Position numbers and translations under genes: made by a program. The notes under the pieces were generated by a model that saw only the letters and a program-made list of their open reading frames with translations, was not told the DNA's origin and did no database searches. Shown piece after piece: positions 6,998 through 15,257 of a stretch of 19,814 nt of DNA (position 1 is the first letter of the stretch; every line of letters begins with the position of its first letter). The stretch lies in the NCBI GenBank assembly GCA_910584125.1, contig CAJTXU010000038.1:1-19814 (forward strand). The letters are read 5' to 3'. This DNA is from an uncultured Muribaculaceae bacterium. GTDB taxonomy: Bacteria; Bacteroidota; Bacteroidia; Bacteroidales; Muribaculaceae.

Positions 6998-7635
6998 CCG
7001 TCGACGACTGGGGCCTTGTGCCATACCGCGAGGCGTGGGAACGCCAGCTCCGACTCCGTGACGCCCTTGTCGCCGACCCCGAGGCCGGCGAGCGCATAGT
7101 CATGGTCGAGCATCCGCCGGTCTACACGCTCGGCTTCCACGGCGACGCCGGCAACATGCTTGCCTCCGAAGAGAGCCTGCGCCTGCGCGGCGCCGAGTGC
7201 ATACGCATCGAGCGTGGCGGCGACGTCACCTATCACGGCCCGGGCCAGCTCGTGGTCTATCCCATACTCAGCCTGCACCGCCACCGTCTTGGCGTCAAGG
7301 CATACATCGAGCGGCTCGAGAGCGCCGTCATCGAGCTCTGCGCCCGCTACGGCGTCACGGCCACCACCGCCCCCGGCGCGATAGGGGTGTGGATCGGCTG
7401 GGGCACCCCGTCTGCCCGCAAGATATGCGCCATAGGGGTGAAGGTGAGCCACGGCGTCACCATGCACGGTCTGGCCCTCAACGTCAACACCGACCTGTCG
7501 GCCTTCTCGCTCATAAACCCGTGCGGTTTCAAAGACAAAGGGGTGGCGTCGCTCGCTGCGGAGACCGGCCACCCCTGTGACATGCGCGACGTGAAGTCGC
7601 GCATGGCGGAGATTCTATTAGAAAAGCTTGATTGA
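6994..7635 (+). CDS. lipB: Lipoyl(octanoyl) transferase
   Basis: The enzyme moves octanoate from acyl carrier protein to lipoyl domains, the substrate step before LipA. The signature RGGDVTYHGPGQLVVYP lies at 74-90. The catalytic Lys is K150 in CAIGVKVSHGVTMHG and the catalytic Cys is C177 in INPCGF. With the ATG at 6994 the protein has 213 residues, which is normal. The open frame extends about 460 bp further upstream inside lipA, but that part is a shadow with no family similarity. The last 18 bp overlap the end of the convergent mlaD gene. Having both lipA and lipB means the organism can make lipoate de novo. Confidence 0.96.
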   Translation: MTVDDWGLVPYREAWERQLRLRDALVADPEAGERIVMVEHPPVYTLGFHGDAGNMLASEESLRLRGAECIRIERGGDVTYHGPGQLVVYPILSLHRHRLGVKAYIERLESAVIELCARYGVTATTAPGAIGVWIGWGTPSARKICAIGVKVSHGVTMHGLALNVNTDLSAFSLINPCGFKDKGVASLAAETGHPCDMRDVKSRMAEILLEKLD

Positions 7636-8520
7636 AATATACCTCTTGGGGTTCTTCTTGATGTCGACCACCAGAGAGTCGATGTCGGCCGCCACGCGGT
7701 CGAGCTTGTTGTAGAGCTCGGGGTCGTTGTTGAGCTTGCCCAGCGTCGAGCTCTGGCTGTTGAGCTGGGCGGAGAACTGCGAGAGGTTTGCCGTCACGGC
7801 CTTCACGTCGTCCATGGTCTCGGCCACAGGGAGCGCCCTGAGCTGGGCCGACAGGGCCGACAGGTTGGCCGTGATGGTGTCGATGCGCGTGGTGATGCCG
7901 CGCGCGTTGCGCACCACTGCCGGCACCTCGCGGCTCATCATCGTGTTGAGTCCCTGGCTGGCCTGGAGCACGTTGCCCGTGATGCCGTCGAGGCGACGGA
8001 TTGACTGCGTCAGCGCCGGGTCGGCCACCAGAAGATTGAGGTTGTAGAGCAGGGAGTCGATGCGGGGCAGGATCGTGTTGACCGTCGGCATGATGTCGCT
8101 GCTCAGCGTCTCCATCATTCCCTTCGACTGGCGCATCGGTATGTCGGAGCCGACCTCAAGCATCTTCTTGCTGCTGCCCATGTTGATCACCACGAATCCG
8201 CCCCCCATCAGCGTCGACGACAGGTCGGCGTACGAATCGTCGGGGATGCGCAGCTTCTTGTTGACGGCGAGCAGCACCTTGATCTTGCCTGGGTGGTCGT
8301 AATCGTAGCTTATCTCGCGCACCTGGCCCACCTTGTAGCCGTCGATCTGGACGGAGGCCGAGACCTCGAGCCCGCTCACGTTGTCGCAGCTCACGTAGTA
8401 GAAGTTGGCAGGGTTGAGCATGTTGATGCCCTTCAGGTACTCGATGCCGAAAAAGAGTATCGCGATTGCGAGAATCACCGAGATACCGATCACAAATTCC
8501 TTGCTTATTAATTTTTTCAT
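7618..8520 (-). CDS. mlaD: MlaD/MCE-domain lipid-transport protein
   Basis: This is the substrate-binding MCE component of an ABC-type phospholipid transporter, anchored in the inner membrane with its MCE domain in the periplasm. One membrane segment lies at residues 8-26 (FVIGISVILAIAILFFG). An MCE domain covers about 37-115, including GLEVSASVQIDGYKVGQV and STLMGGGFVVINMGSS. A long helical C-terminal region (about 145-270) is rich in LSALSAQL/LSQFSAQL-type heptads and could form the coiled-coil needle seen in larger MCE proteins. At 300 residues it is longer than E. coli MlaD (about 183). It is the last gene of the udk-lptB-amidase operon, 56 bp after the amidase. Its partners mlaE and mlaF are divergent at 12000-13519. 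The symbol is by family rather than proven orthology. Confidence 0.88.
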   Translation of the reverse strand: MKKLISKEFVIGISVILAIAILFFGIEYLKGINMLNPANFYYVSCDNVSGLEVSASVQIDGYKVGQVREISYDYDHPGKIKVLLAVNKKLRIPDDSYADLSSTLMGGGFVVINMGSSKKMLEVGSDIPMRQSKGMMETLSSDIMPTVNTILPRIDSLLYNLNLLVADPALTQSIRRLDGITGNVLQASQGLNTMMSREVPAVVRNARGITTRIDTITANLSALSAQLRALPVAETMDDVKAVTANLSQFSAQLNSQSSTLGKLNNDPELYNKLDRVAADIDSLVVDIKKNPKRYISIKLF

Positions 8521-8576
8521 AACTTATGATGTTTGTTCTGGTCGGGGCGGCGACGTCGGTGTGACGCGGGCCGCGT

Positions 8577-10205
8577 TCATTTGCTTCTGACTATAATAAC
8601 GGCTTCGGGTATCAAAGTTTTCACTTCGAGAAGTCTTTGTTCGATTTCGCGGCGGTTGGCGGTGTCGCCGTACGTGTATTTGTGCAGTCCGTTCTCGACG
8701 AAGCTGCCCGTGGGCTTGAGGCCGCAGAATGCGGGGTCGTCGCTTGGCAGCTCGCGTTCGCTCGCCACGAGCACGATCTGATAGGTCATGCCCGACGCGT
8801 AGGGCGCCGCCGCCGCGGCCGCGGCCCGTGTGCCGCCTTCCGACACCACCGGGGTTATGCCTCCCTTGCCGCCCGACGACTTCACCGTGATGGTGCGGGT
8901 GTTCGAGCCCTTGCGCTTCGAGTCTGACTTCGTGCCGGACTTCTTGTCTGGCTTGGCTTCGGTTTTCTTGGCGTCGGCTTTCTTTTTGGAGCTTTTGCCG
9001 TTTTTCTTCTTCTTCTTCTTCTTCTTGTCCTTGGGGTTCTTCTCGGGCTCGGGTGCGGGCTCCTCTTTCTTCACCTCGGGTTTTTCCTGGCGGACGAGCC
9101 AGTCGGTCTCGCTTTTGAGTTCGATCTTCTCGGCGGCGAGGTCGCGGCTGTCGGAGGCGCGGCGCGCCGAGTCCGAGCGACGTCGGCGTTGCGCCGACGA
9201 GCCCGAGCGGGTCCTCGCCTGGGCCACATGGTCGCGACGCGTGTTCTCTTTCTTTTCCTGAGCTACGAGCGTGCCGACTGTCGGCGTTTCATCGGCCGCG
9301 TCGGCCATGCTTGTTTCGGCTGCCGGCTTCACCTGCGCCGACGCGATGTCGGCCGCAGCTGGATTTCCCAGGCTTTCCACATATTGGTCGAGGGCGTTGT
9401 AGAGCGACTGGGCGAGCTGCTGCTGGCCCGATTCGGACGCCAGATAACCGGCAGTCTTCGGGTTGCAGATGAAGTCGAGCTCAACGAGCACCGACGGCAT
9501 CGAAGTGGCCCAGAGCACCCAGAATCCGGCCTGCTTCACGCCGCGGTCCTCGCGGGCCGCCGTCTTGACGAGCTCCTTCTGGGCCTTGTCGGCGAACCTC
9601 AGGCTCTGGCCGAGGCTCTTCTTCTGCGCCATCTCGAAGATGATGTACGACTCGTCCTTGGAGGGGTCGAAGCCGCTGTATTTCTGGTTGTAGTTGCTCT
9701 CGAGCTCGATCACCGAGTTCTCGCGCTGCGCCACGCGCAGGTTGTTGGCGTCCTTCTGCGGGCCGAGCGCGTAGACCGACGTGCCGGCCACCTTGCGGCG
9801 GTTGGGGTTGCTCTTGTCGACCGAGTTGGTGTGGATCGAGATGAAGAGGTTGCCCTTGTTGCGGTTGGCGATGTTGGCGCGTTCCTGCAGGCTGACGAAC
9901 GTGTCGTCGTCGCGGGTCATGACCACCTTGACGTCCTTCATCTTCTTGCGCACGAGGGCGGCGAGCTTCTTGGCCACGCCGAGGTTGATGTCTTTCTCGC
10001 GGGCGCCGTTGTCGATGGCTCCGTGGTCGTGGCCGCCGTGGCCGGCGTCTATGACGACGGTGAACTCGTGCTGCTGCTTCTGCTGTCGGGCTTTAGGGGC
10101 GGCCTCGACGCTGACGGGGCCCAGCAGGGCCGCGCACATCACGAGCGTGGCGGCGAAGAGCGCAGTGTGTGTCTTCTTAAGTCTATATGGAATTCGGATT
10201 TTCAT
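8577..10205 (-). CDS. N-acetylmuramoyl-L-alanine amidase with Lys-rich linker and SPOR-like C-terminus
   Basis: This Amidase_3 enzyme cleaves the bond between MurNAc and the stem peptide of peptidoglycan. A signal peptide covers residues 1 to about 36 (cleavage after VEA). The zinc ligands are H56 (DAGHGGHD), E70 (AREKDINL) and H125 (SIHTNS), and the catalytic Glu is E242 (VLVELDFICNP). An insertion of about 60 residues between H125 and E242 may contain the autoinhibitory segment known from AmiC-type enzymes. Residues about 281-465 are a disordered linker with acidic/Lys-rich and poly-Lys parts (8 Lys in a row). The last 70 residues (YQIVLVASERELP to AVIIVRSK) look like a SPOR-type peptidoglycan-binding domain that would target septa. 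It starts 8 bp after lptB and belongs to the same operon. Confidence 0.92.
   Translation of the reverse strand: MKIRIPYRLKKTHTALFAATLVMCAALLGPVSVEAAPKARQQKQQHEFTVVIDAGHGGHDHGAIDNGAREKDINLGVAKKLAALVRKKMKDVKVVMTRDDDTFVSLQERANIANRNKGNLFISIHTNSVDKSNPNRRKVAGTSVYALGPQKDANNLRVAQRENSVIELESNYNQKYSGFDPSKDESYIIFEMAQKKSLGQSLRFADKAQKELVKTAAREDRGVKQAGFWVLWATSMPSVLVELDFICNPKTAGYLASESGQQQLAQSLYNALDQYVESLGNPAAADIASAQVKPAAETSMADAADETPTVGTLVAQEKKENTRRDHVAQARTRSGSSAQRRRRSDSARRASDSRDLAAEKIELKSETDWLVRQEKPEVKKEEPAPEPEKNPKDKKKKKKKKNGKSSKKKADAKKTEAKPDKKSGTKSDSKRKGSNTRTITVKSSGGKGGITPVVSEGGTRAAAAAAAPYASGMTYQIVLVASERELPSDDPAFCGLKPTGSFVENGLHKYTYGDTANRREIEQRLLEVKTLIPEAVIIVRSK
9006..9026. repeat. (CTT)7 trinucleotide microsatellite in the amidase linker
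   Basis: Seven CTT units in a row on the plus strand encode seven AAG Lys codons on the minus strand, extended by one AAA. Because the unit is 3 bp, slippage would change linker length but not reading frame. Confidence 0.9.
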
Positions 10206-10213
10206 CTCTGTTA

Positions 10214-11175
<962 letters not shown>

Positions 11176-11179
<4 letters not shown>

Positions 11180-11796
11180 CGGGCGTCGGCGGGTAGAAGT
11201 GAACGTATGTAGTCGGTGAGCAGCTTGATCGCGACGTTGTTGGCGCCTCCCTGCGGGATGATCAGGTCGGCGTATCTCTTGGAGGGCTCGATGTAGAGCT
11301 CGTGCATGGGCTTGAGCGTCTCCTGATATCGGTCGATCACCATCTGGGGCGTGCGTCCGCGCTCCACGCAGTCGCGGCGGATGACGCGTATCAGGCGCTC
11401 GTCGGCGTCGGCGTCGACGAAGACCTTGACGTCGAGCATGTCGCGCAGCTCCTTGTCGGTGAGCACGAGAATGCCCTCCACCACGATCACCTCCTTGGGG
11501 CAGACGCGCACCGTCTCGTTCTGGCGCGAGCAGGACAGGAAGTCGTAGGTAGGCATCTCGACGCACCGCCCCGCGCGGAGCTCCTTGATGTGATGCGTCA
11601 GCAGCGACCACTCGATCGAGGCCGGTTCGTCATAGTTCATCTTAAGCCGCTCCTCCAGAGGGATGTGGGCGTTGTCCTTGTAATATGAATCCTGCGGCAT
11701 CACCACCACCTCCCCGGCCGGGAGGCTCTCGATGATCTTGCGCACCACGGTGGTCTTGCCGCTGCCGGTTCCCCCGGCTATGCCTATGGTCAACAT
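11176..11796 (-). CDS. udk: Uridine/cytidine kinase
   Basis: The enzyme phosphorylates uridine and cytidine in pyrimidine salvage. The P-loop GGTGSGKT is at 8-15. DSYYKD (about 36-41) is the nucleoside-binding motif, NYDEPASIEW follows, and YDFLSCSRQ and VIVVEGILVL match the family (phosphoribulokinase/uridine kinase). R-rich RVIRRDCVERGRTP forms the lid. The length of 206 residues is normal. It is the first gene of a leftward operon, with a near-perfect promoter upstream, and its stop overlaps the lptB start. The functional link with LptB and the amidase is unclear; the pairing is probably only operonic. Confidence 0.95.
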
Positions 11797-11875
11797 TGCG
11801 TTTCGGTTTTGTCTACTGTTATGATGATAGCCGTCACGGCAGGCCGCCGCGACGGAATTATCAGATTATTTCTGA

Positions 11876-11907
11876 CAAAATTAATAAAATCCCCGTTTTT
11901 AGCCAAA
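11876..11907 (-). promoter_or_regulatory. Near-consensus Bacteroidetes promoter of the udk-lptB-amidase-mlaD operon
   Basis: Read on the minus strand, TTTG at 11907-11904 is a full -33 element. After a 20-base spacer TAATTTTG at 11883-11876 is a full -7 element. Transcription should begin near 11869, leaving a leader of about 73 nt before the udk ATG at 11796. Confidence 0.75.
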
Positions 11908-11915
11908 ATTTTTTG

Positions 11916-11923
11916 TACCTTTG
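11916..11923 (+). promoter_or_regulatory. Rightward -7 element of the mlaE-mlaF operon
   Basis: TACCTTTG matches TAnnTTTG fully. The -33 region upstream is only a T-rich GTTTTTA at 11895-11901. It is back to back with the leftward udk promoter, whose -33 element ends 9 bp away, so binding of polymerase to one may hinder the other. The leader to the mlaE ATG at 12000 is about 70 nt. Confidence 0.6.
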
Positions 11924-11999
11924 TATGTTTTTATGAGTGTGAAACCCGCCGGCAGCCCCGCGGCCCGGGCGAATGTCGCACATATAACCCTTATTAGAA

Positions 12000-12746
12000 A
12001 TGCTAATCAGTTCCATAAAATCGTTCGGTCGATACTGCATCTTCATGACGCAGGTGTTCCGGGCCCCCGACCGCTGGCGCGAGTTCTTCACGCGCCTGGT
12101 GCAGGAGATCTACAAGCTCGGCGTCGACTCGATCCCGCTGGTGATAGTGATCTCGCTCTTCATCGGCGCCGTGTGCTGCATCCAGATGACCATCAGCATC
12201 ACCTCGCCGATGATTCCGGCGTATTCCACCGGCATGGCGACGCGCGAGATCCTCGTGCTCGAATTCTCGTCGACGATGATGTGTCTGATCCTGGCCGGCA
12301 AGGTCGGGTCGAACATATCGTCCGAAATCGGCACGATGCGGGTCACCGAGCAGATCGACGCCCTTGAGATCATGGGCCTAAACTCGGCCAGCTTCATCGT
12401 GCTGCCCAAGGTGATCGGCTTCGTGCTCTTCGTGCCGGTGCTGGCGATACTCTCGATGTTCATGGGCCTGCTGGGCGGCGCGTTCATCGCCAAGTTTACC
12501 GACATGGTCTCGCTCGAGAACTACATCTACGGCATCCAGTCGTTCTTCGTTCCATGGAACGTCTACTACAGCATCATCAAGACGGTGGTCTACGCCTTCA
12601 TCATCACCTCGGTGGCCGCCTATTACGGCTACTACGTCAAGGGAGGCTCGCTCGAGGTGGGAAAGGCGAGCACCAACGCCGTGGTGTCGAGCTCGATCAT
12701 CATCCTGCTCGCCGATGTCATACTCACCAAACTCCTGCTGCAATGA
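12000..12746 (+). CDS. mlaE: MlaE-type phospholipid ABC transporter permease
   Basis: This is the inner-membrane permease of the MCE/Mla lipid transporter. The 248-residue protein has the conserved family blocks: an amphipathic N-terminus, SIPLVIVISLFIGAV, SSTMMCLILAGKVGSNISSEIGTMRVTEQIDALEIMG (about 90-125, the coupling-helix region) and several hydrophobic segments. It ends in SSIIILLADVILTKLL. The ATG at 12000 gives the usual length; a second Met at residue 16 is possible. It overlaps mlaF by 4 bp (ATGA). The MCE partner is encoded in the divergent operon at 7618-8520. No STAS-domain mlaB or periplasmic mlaC is present in the window. Confidence 0.93.
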   Translation: MLISSIKSFGRYCIFMTQVFRAPDRWREFFTRLVQEIYKLGVDSIPLVIVISLFIGAVCCIQMTISITSPMIPAYSTGMATREILVLEFSSTMMCLILAGKVGSNISSEIGTMRVTEQIDALEIMGLNSASFIVLPKVIGFVLFVPVLAILSMFMGLLGGAFIAKFTDMVSLENYIYGIQSFFVPWNVYYSIIKTVVYAFIITSVAAYYGYYVKGGSLEVGKASTNAVVSSSIIILLADVILTKLLLQ

Positions 12747-13519
12747 TCGAGGCAAAGAACGTTTCCAAATGGTTCGACGGCCAGAGGGTGCTCTATGACA
12801 TCTCGGCCACGTTCGAGACCGGCAAGACCAATCTGATCATCGGCCAGTCGGGCTCGGGAAAGACTGTGTTCATGAAGTGTCTGATCGGGCTCCTGACCCC
12901 CGAGGAGGGGGAGATCCTCTATGACGGACGCCGTTTCCGCGACCTCGACATGGCCCAGAAGCGCCAGCTGCGCACGGAGATCGGAATGCTGTTCCAGGGC
13001 TCGGCCCTGTTCGACAACGAGACCGTGATGGGCAACGTGATGTTCCCGCTCAAGATGTTCAGCCCGCTGAGCCGGCAGGAGCAGGTGGAGCGCGCGCAGT
13101 TCTGCATCGACCGCGTGGGCCTCAAGAACGCCAACGACAAGTATCCCTCGGAGATCTCGGGCGGCATGCAGAAACGTGTGGCCATAGCCCGCGCCATAGC
13201 GCTGAATCCGAAATATCTCTTCTGCGACGAGCCCAACTCCGGTCTCGACCCGCAGACGTCGATCCTCATCGACGCTCTGCTGAGCGACATCACCCACGAG
13301 TACGGCATCACGACCATCATCAACACTCACGACATGAACTCCGTGCTGGGCATCGGCGAGAACATCGTGTTCATCAACAAGGGCCACTGCGACTGGAAGG
13401 GCAACGACCACAACATCTACCGCAGCGACAACAAGGACCTGAACGATTTCGTGTTCGCCTCGCGCCTCTTCAAGGAGGTCAAGGTGTTTCTGGAGCGCAA
13501 GTACGAGAAGGAGGTCTGA
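12743..13519 (+). CDS. mlaF: MlaF-type phospholipid ABC transporter ATPase
   Basis: This is the cytoplasmic ATPase that drives the MlaE permease. Walker A is GQSGSGKT (34-41), the Q-loop LFQGSALF (83-90), the signature ISGGMQKR (138-145), Walker B YLFCDEPNSGLDP (158-170) and the switch His THDM. FQGSALFDNETVMGNV is characteristic of the MlaF branch of ABC ATPases. With the ATG at 12743 it has 258 residues, of normal length. The frame is open farther upstream inside mlaE, but there it reads as arginine/histidine-rich shadow. The gene ends at base 13519, directly touching the end of convergent thiD with no spacer. Confidence 0.94.
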   Translation: MIEAKNVSKWFDGQRVLYDISATFETGKTNLIIGQSGSGKTVFMKCLIGLLTPEEGEILYDGRRFRDLDMAQKRQLRTEIGMLFQGSALFDNETVMGNVMFPLKMFSPLSRQEQVERAQFCIDRVGLKNANDKYPSEISGGMQKRVAIARAIALNPKYLFCDEPNSGLDPQTSILIDALLSDITHEYGITTIINTHDMNSVLGIGENIVFINKGHCDWKGNDHNIYRSDNKDLNDFVFASRLFKEVKVFLERKYEKEV

Positions 13520-14380
13520 TCACTCTGTGACAGACATTGCCGACTGCCTGACGGGGCCGTATCCCGACATGACGGGATGACTGGCCCCGTTTTCTATTGC
13601 CTTGGCGGTGAATCGCTTCGCCTGCGCCACGGCTTCGGTCACCGATAGCCCGAGGGCGAGGCAGGCGGCTATGGCCGACGAGAGGGTGCAGCCCGTGCCG
13701 TGTGTGTGGAGGCTGTCGATGCGGGGCATGCTGTATTCCACCGGGTCCTCCCGGTCGTCGAGCCAGAGGGTGTCGGTGCAGACGTCGCCTCCGGCGTCGC
13801 CTCCGGTGACGAGCAGCGCGCGCAGACCGTACCTGGCGGCGAAGGCGCGTGCTGTGGCGTCGGCCGGGTCGGTGGCGGGGCGCCGGGCCAGCCGGTAGAG
13901 TTCCTTTTCGTTGGGCGTCAGCACGTCGACGTGGGGCAGGATGTGTCTCAGAGCGGCATCGGCCGTCGCGTCGGTGTCGCCGGTGAGCGAGCCTCCGGCG
14001 GTCGCGGCCAGAACGGGGTCGAACACGACGTGGCGCGGCGCGGCCGAGGCGAGGAACGAGCCGATGACACGCGCCGCCTCAGCGCAGGGGACCATGCCGA
14101 TCTTCACGGCTGCCACATCCATACATTCCGCCACGTTCTCGAGCTGCGCGCGCAGCATCACGTCGCCCACATAGCGGGCCGCGTGGAGACCGCGGTGGTT
14201 CTGCGCCGTCACCGCCGTCACCGCCGTGGCCGCGTAGACCCCGAGGGCAGCGCATGTCTTCAGGTCGGCCTGTATTCCGGCGCCCGCCGTGCAGTCGGAG
14301 CCCGCGATGCACAGCACCACGGGCTCCGTCCGTATCGATTCTTCTATTCTTTCTGTCATTTCATGGGTCGTTATGGTCAC
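13520..14380 (-). CDS. thiD: Hydroxymethylpyrimidine/phosphomethylpyrimidine kinase
   Basis: The enzyme phosphorylates HMP and HMP-P in thiamine biosynthesis or salvage. The substrate-binding motif AGSDCTAGAGIQADLKT is at 26-42, AVKIGM at 91-96, VFDPVLAATAGG at 119-130 and LTPNEKE at 154-160. HGTGCTLSSAIAA has the oxyanion-hole glycines and C231. The predicted start is GTG at 14380, chosen because it overlaps the plsC stop by 4 bp (GTGA). An ATG at 14359 would shorten the protein by 7 residues and is equally compatible with the conserved core. No other thiamine gene is nearby, so a salvage role is plausible. A pyridoxal-kinase side activity is known in the family. Confidence 0.92.
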   Translation of the reverse strand: MTITTHEMTERIEESIRTEPVVLCIAGSDCTAGAGIQADLKTCAALGVYAATAVTAVTAQNHRGLHAARYVGDVMLRAQLENVAECMDVAAVKIGMVPCAEAARVIGSFLASAAPRHVVFDPVLAATAGGSLTGDTDATADAALRHILPHVDVLTPNEKELYRLARRPATDPADATARAFAARYGLRALLVTGGDAGGDVCTDTLWLDDREDPVEYSMPRIDSLHTHGTGCTLSSAIAACLALGLSVTEAVAQAKRFTAKAIENGASHPVMSGYGPVRQSAMSVTE

Positions 14381-15129
14381 GACGCCGCCTGGTCGCGGTC
14401 GCGCTCAGGCAGGGCGGACTCGATCGTCTCGCGACACTCGGCCATCAGCGCCTTGGTGTTGAATCCGCGCTCGCCCGGATAGATGGGCTTGTGGATGGTG
14501 AGGCGTATCGTCGTGGGGTTCATCAGATAGGTGGTGCGGGGCATGGCCTCGAAACTGCCGTCGATCGTGAGCGGCACCACTGGCAGCCTGAACTCGCCGG
14601 CCAGCATGAAGGCTCCGCGCTTGAAGGGAATCATCCGGCCGTCCCACGAGCGGCTTCCCTCGGGGAATATCACCACCGACATGCCGTGCTTCAGAGTCTT
14701 CTCGGCGTCGGCGATGGTCTCCTTGATGCCGGCGATGCTCGAGTCGTCCACAAAGACCTGCCCGGCCTTGCGGCACGCCCAGCCCACGGCGAATATCTTC
14801 TCCAGGCCCTTCTTCATGAGCCACTTGAAGTTGTGGTTGAGGTAGCCGTAGATGAGCCATATGTCGTAGGCCCCCTGGTGGTTGGCCACGAAGACGTAGC
14901 TCTCTCCCTGCCTGATGTTCTCGCGGCCCTTGACCTCGATGCGCATCAGGAAGAGGACGCACGTGAAGCGCGACCATATGTGGGCCGGCCAGTATCCCCA
15001 CCAGTCTCGGTCGCCGAGCCAGCAGCCTATCGCGGTGACGAGGGCGGTGAGCAATGTGGCCAGCACGAAAATTGGTCCGGCTATCAGGAATTCATAGACC
15101 GCGTAGAGCGGACGGAGTATCTTTCTCAT
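14377..15129 (-). CDS. plsC: 1-acylglycerol-3-phosphate acyltransferase (PlsC family)
   Basis: The enzyme acylates lysophosphatidic acid to phosphatidic acid at the inner membrane. A hydrophobic segment covers about residues 13-37. The catalytic H-x4-D is NHQGAYD (H84, D89), followed by FVDDSSIAG and the acceptor-phosphate motif FPEGSRS (155-161), then PFKRGAFMLA and VVPLTIDGS (blocks III and IV). The length of 250 residues is normal. It is the first gene of a two-gene leftward operon with thiD. Nearby mlaEF/mlaD and lptB make this a membrane-lipid neighbourhood, though on different transcripts. Substrate preference cannot be told. Confidence 0.92.
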   Translation of the reverse strand: MRKILRPLYAVYEFLIAGPIFVLATLLTALVTAIGCWLGDRDWWGYWPAHIWSRFTCVLFLMRIEVKGRENIRQGESYVFVANHQGAYDIWLIYGYLNHNFKWLMKKGLEKIFAVGWACRKAGQVFVDDSSIAGIKETIADAEKTLKHGMSVVIFPEGSRSWDGRMIPFKRGAFMLAGEFRLPVVPLTIDGSFEAMPRTTYLMNPTTIRLTIHKPIYPGERGFNTKALMAECRETIESALPERDRDQAAS

Positions 15130-15158
15130 GATGTCAGGCTGTTTTACAACATTTTCTG

Positions 15159-15190
15159 CAAATTTACGAAAAAATCCCGTTCATACGAAA
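15159..15190 (-). promoter_or_regulatory. Bacteroidetes-type promoter of plsC-thiD
   Basis: Read on the minus strand TAAATTTG at 15166-15159 is a full -7 match. TTTC at 15190-15187 is a near -33 element (TTTG with one change) with a 20-base spacer. The leader would be about 23 nt. Confidence 0.6.
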
Positions 15191-15257
15191 TGATTGGGGC
15201 GGAAAAATTGGGTGCGCCCGGATAATGCGGGGGCACTACGTGCGTTAAATAGATTAT

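Noticed and set aside
9006..9026. On/off phase variation through the (CTT)7 repeat
   Set aside because: The repeat unit is 3 bp, so slippage cannot change the reading frame; only linker length could vary.
11180..11611. Upstream in-frame extension of lptB inside udk
   Set aside because: Shadow of udk; the ATG at 11179 overlaps the udk stop in the usual coupled way.
11809..11997. 62-codon plus-strand frame upstream of mlaE
   Set aside because: It runs through the divergent promoters and has no resemblance to a protein family.
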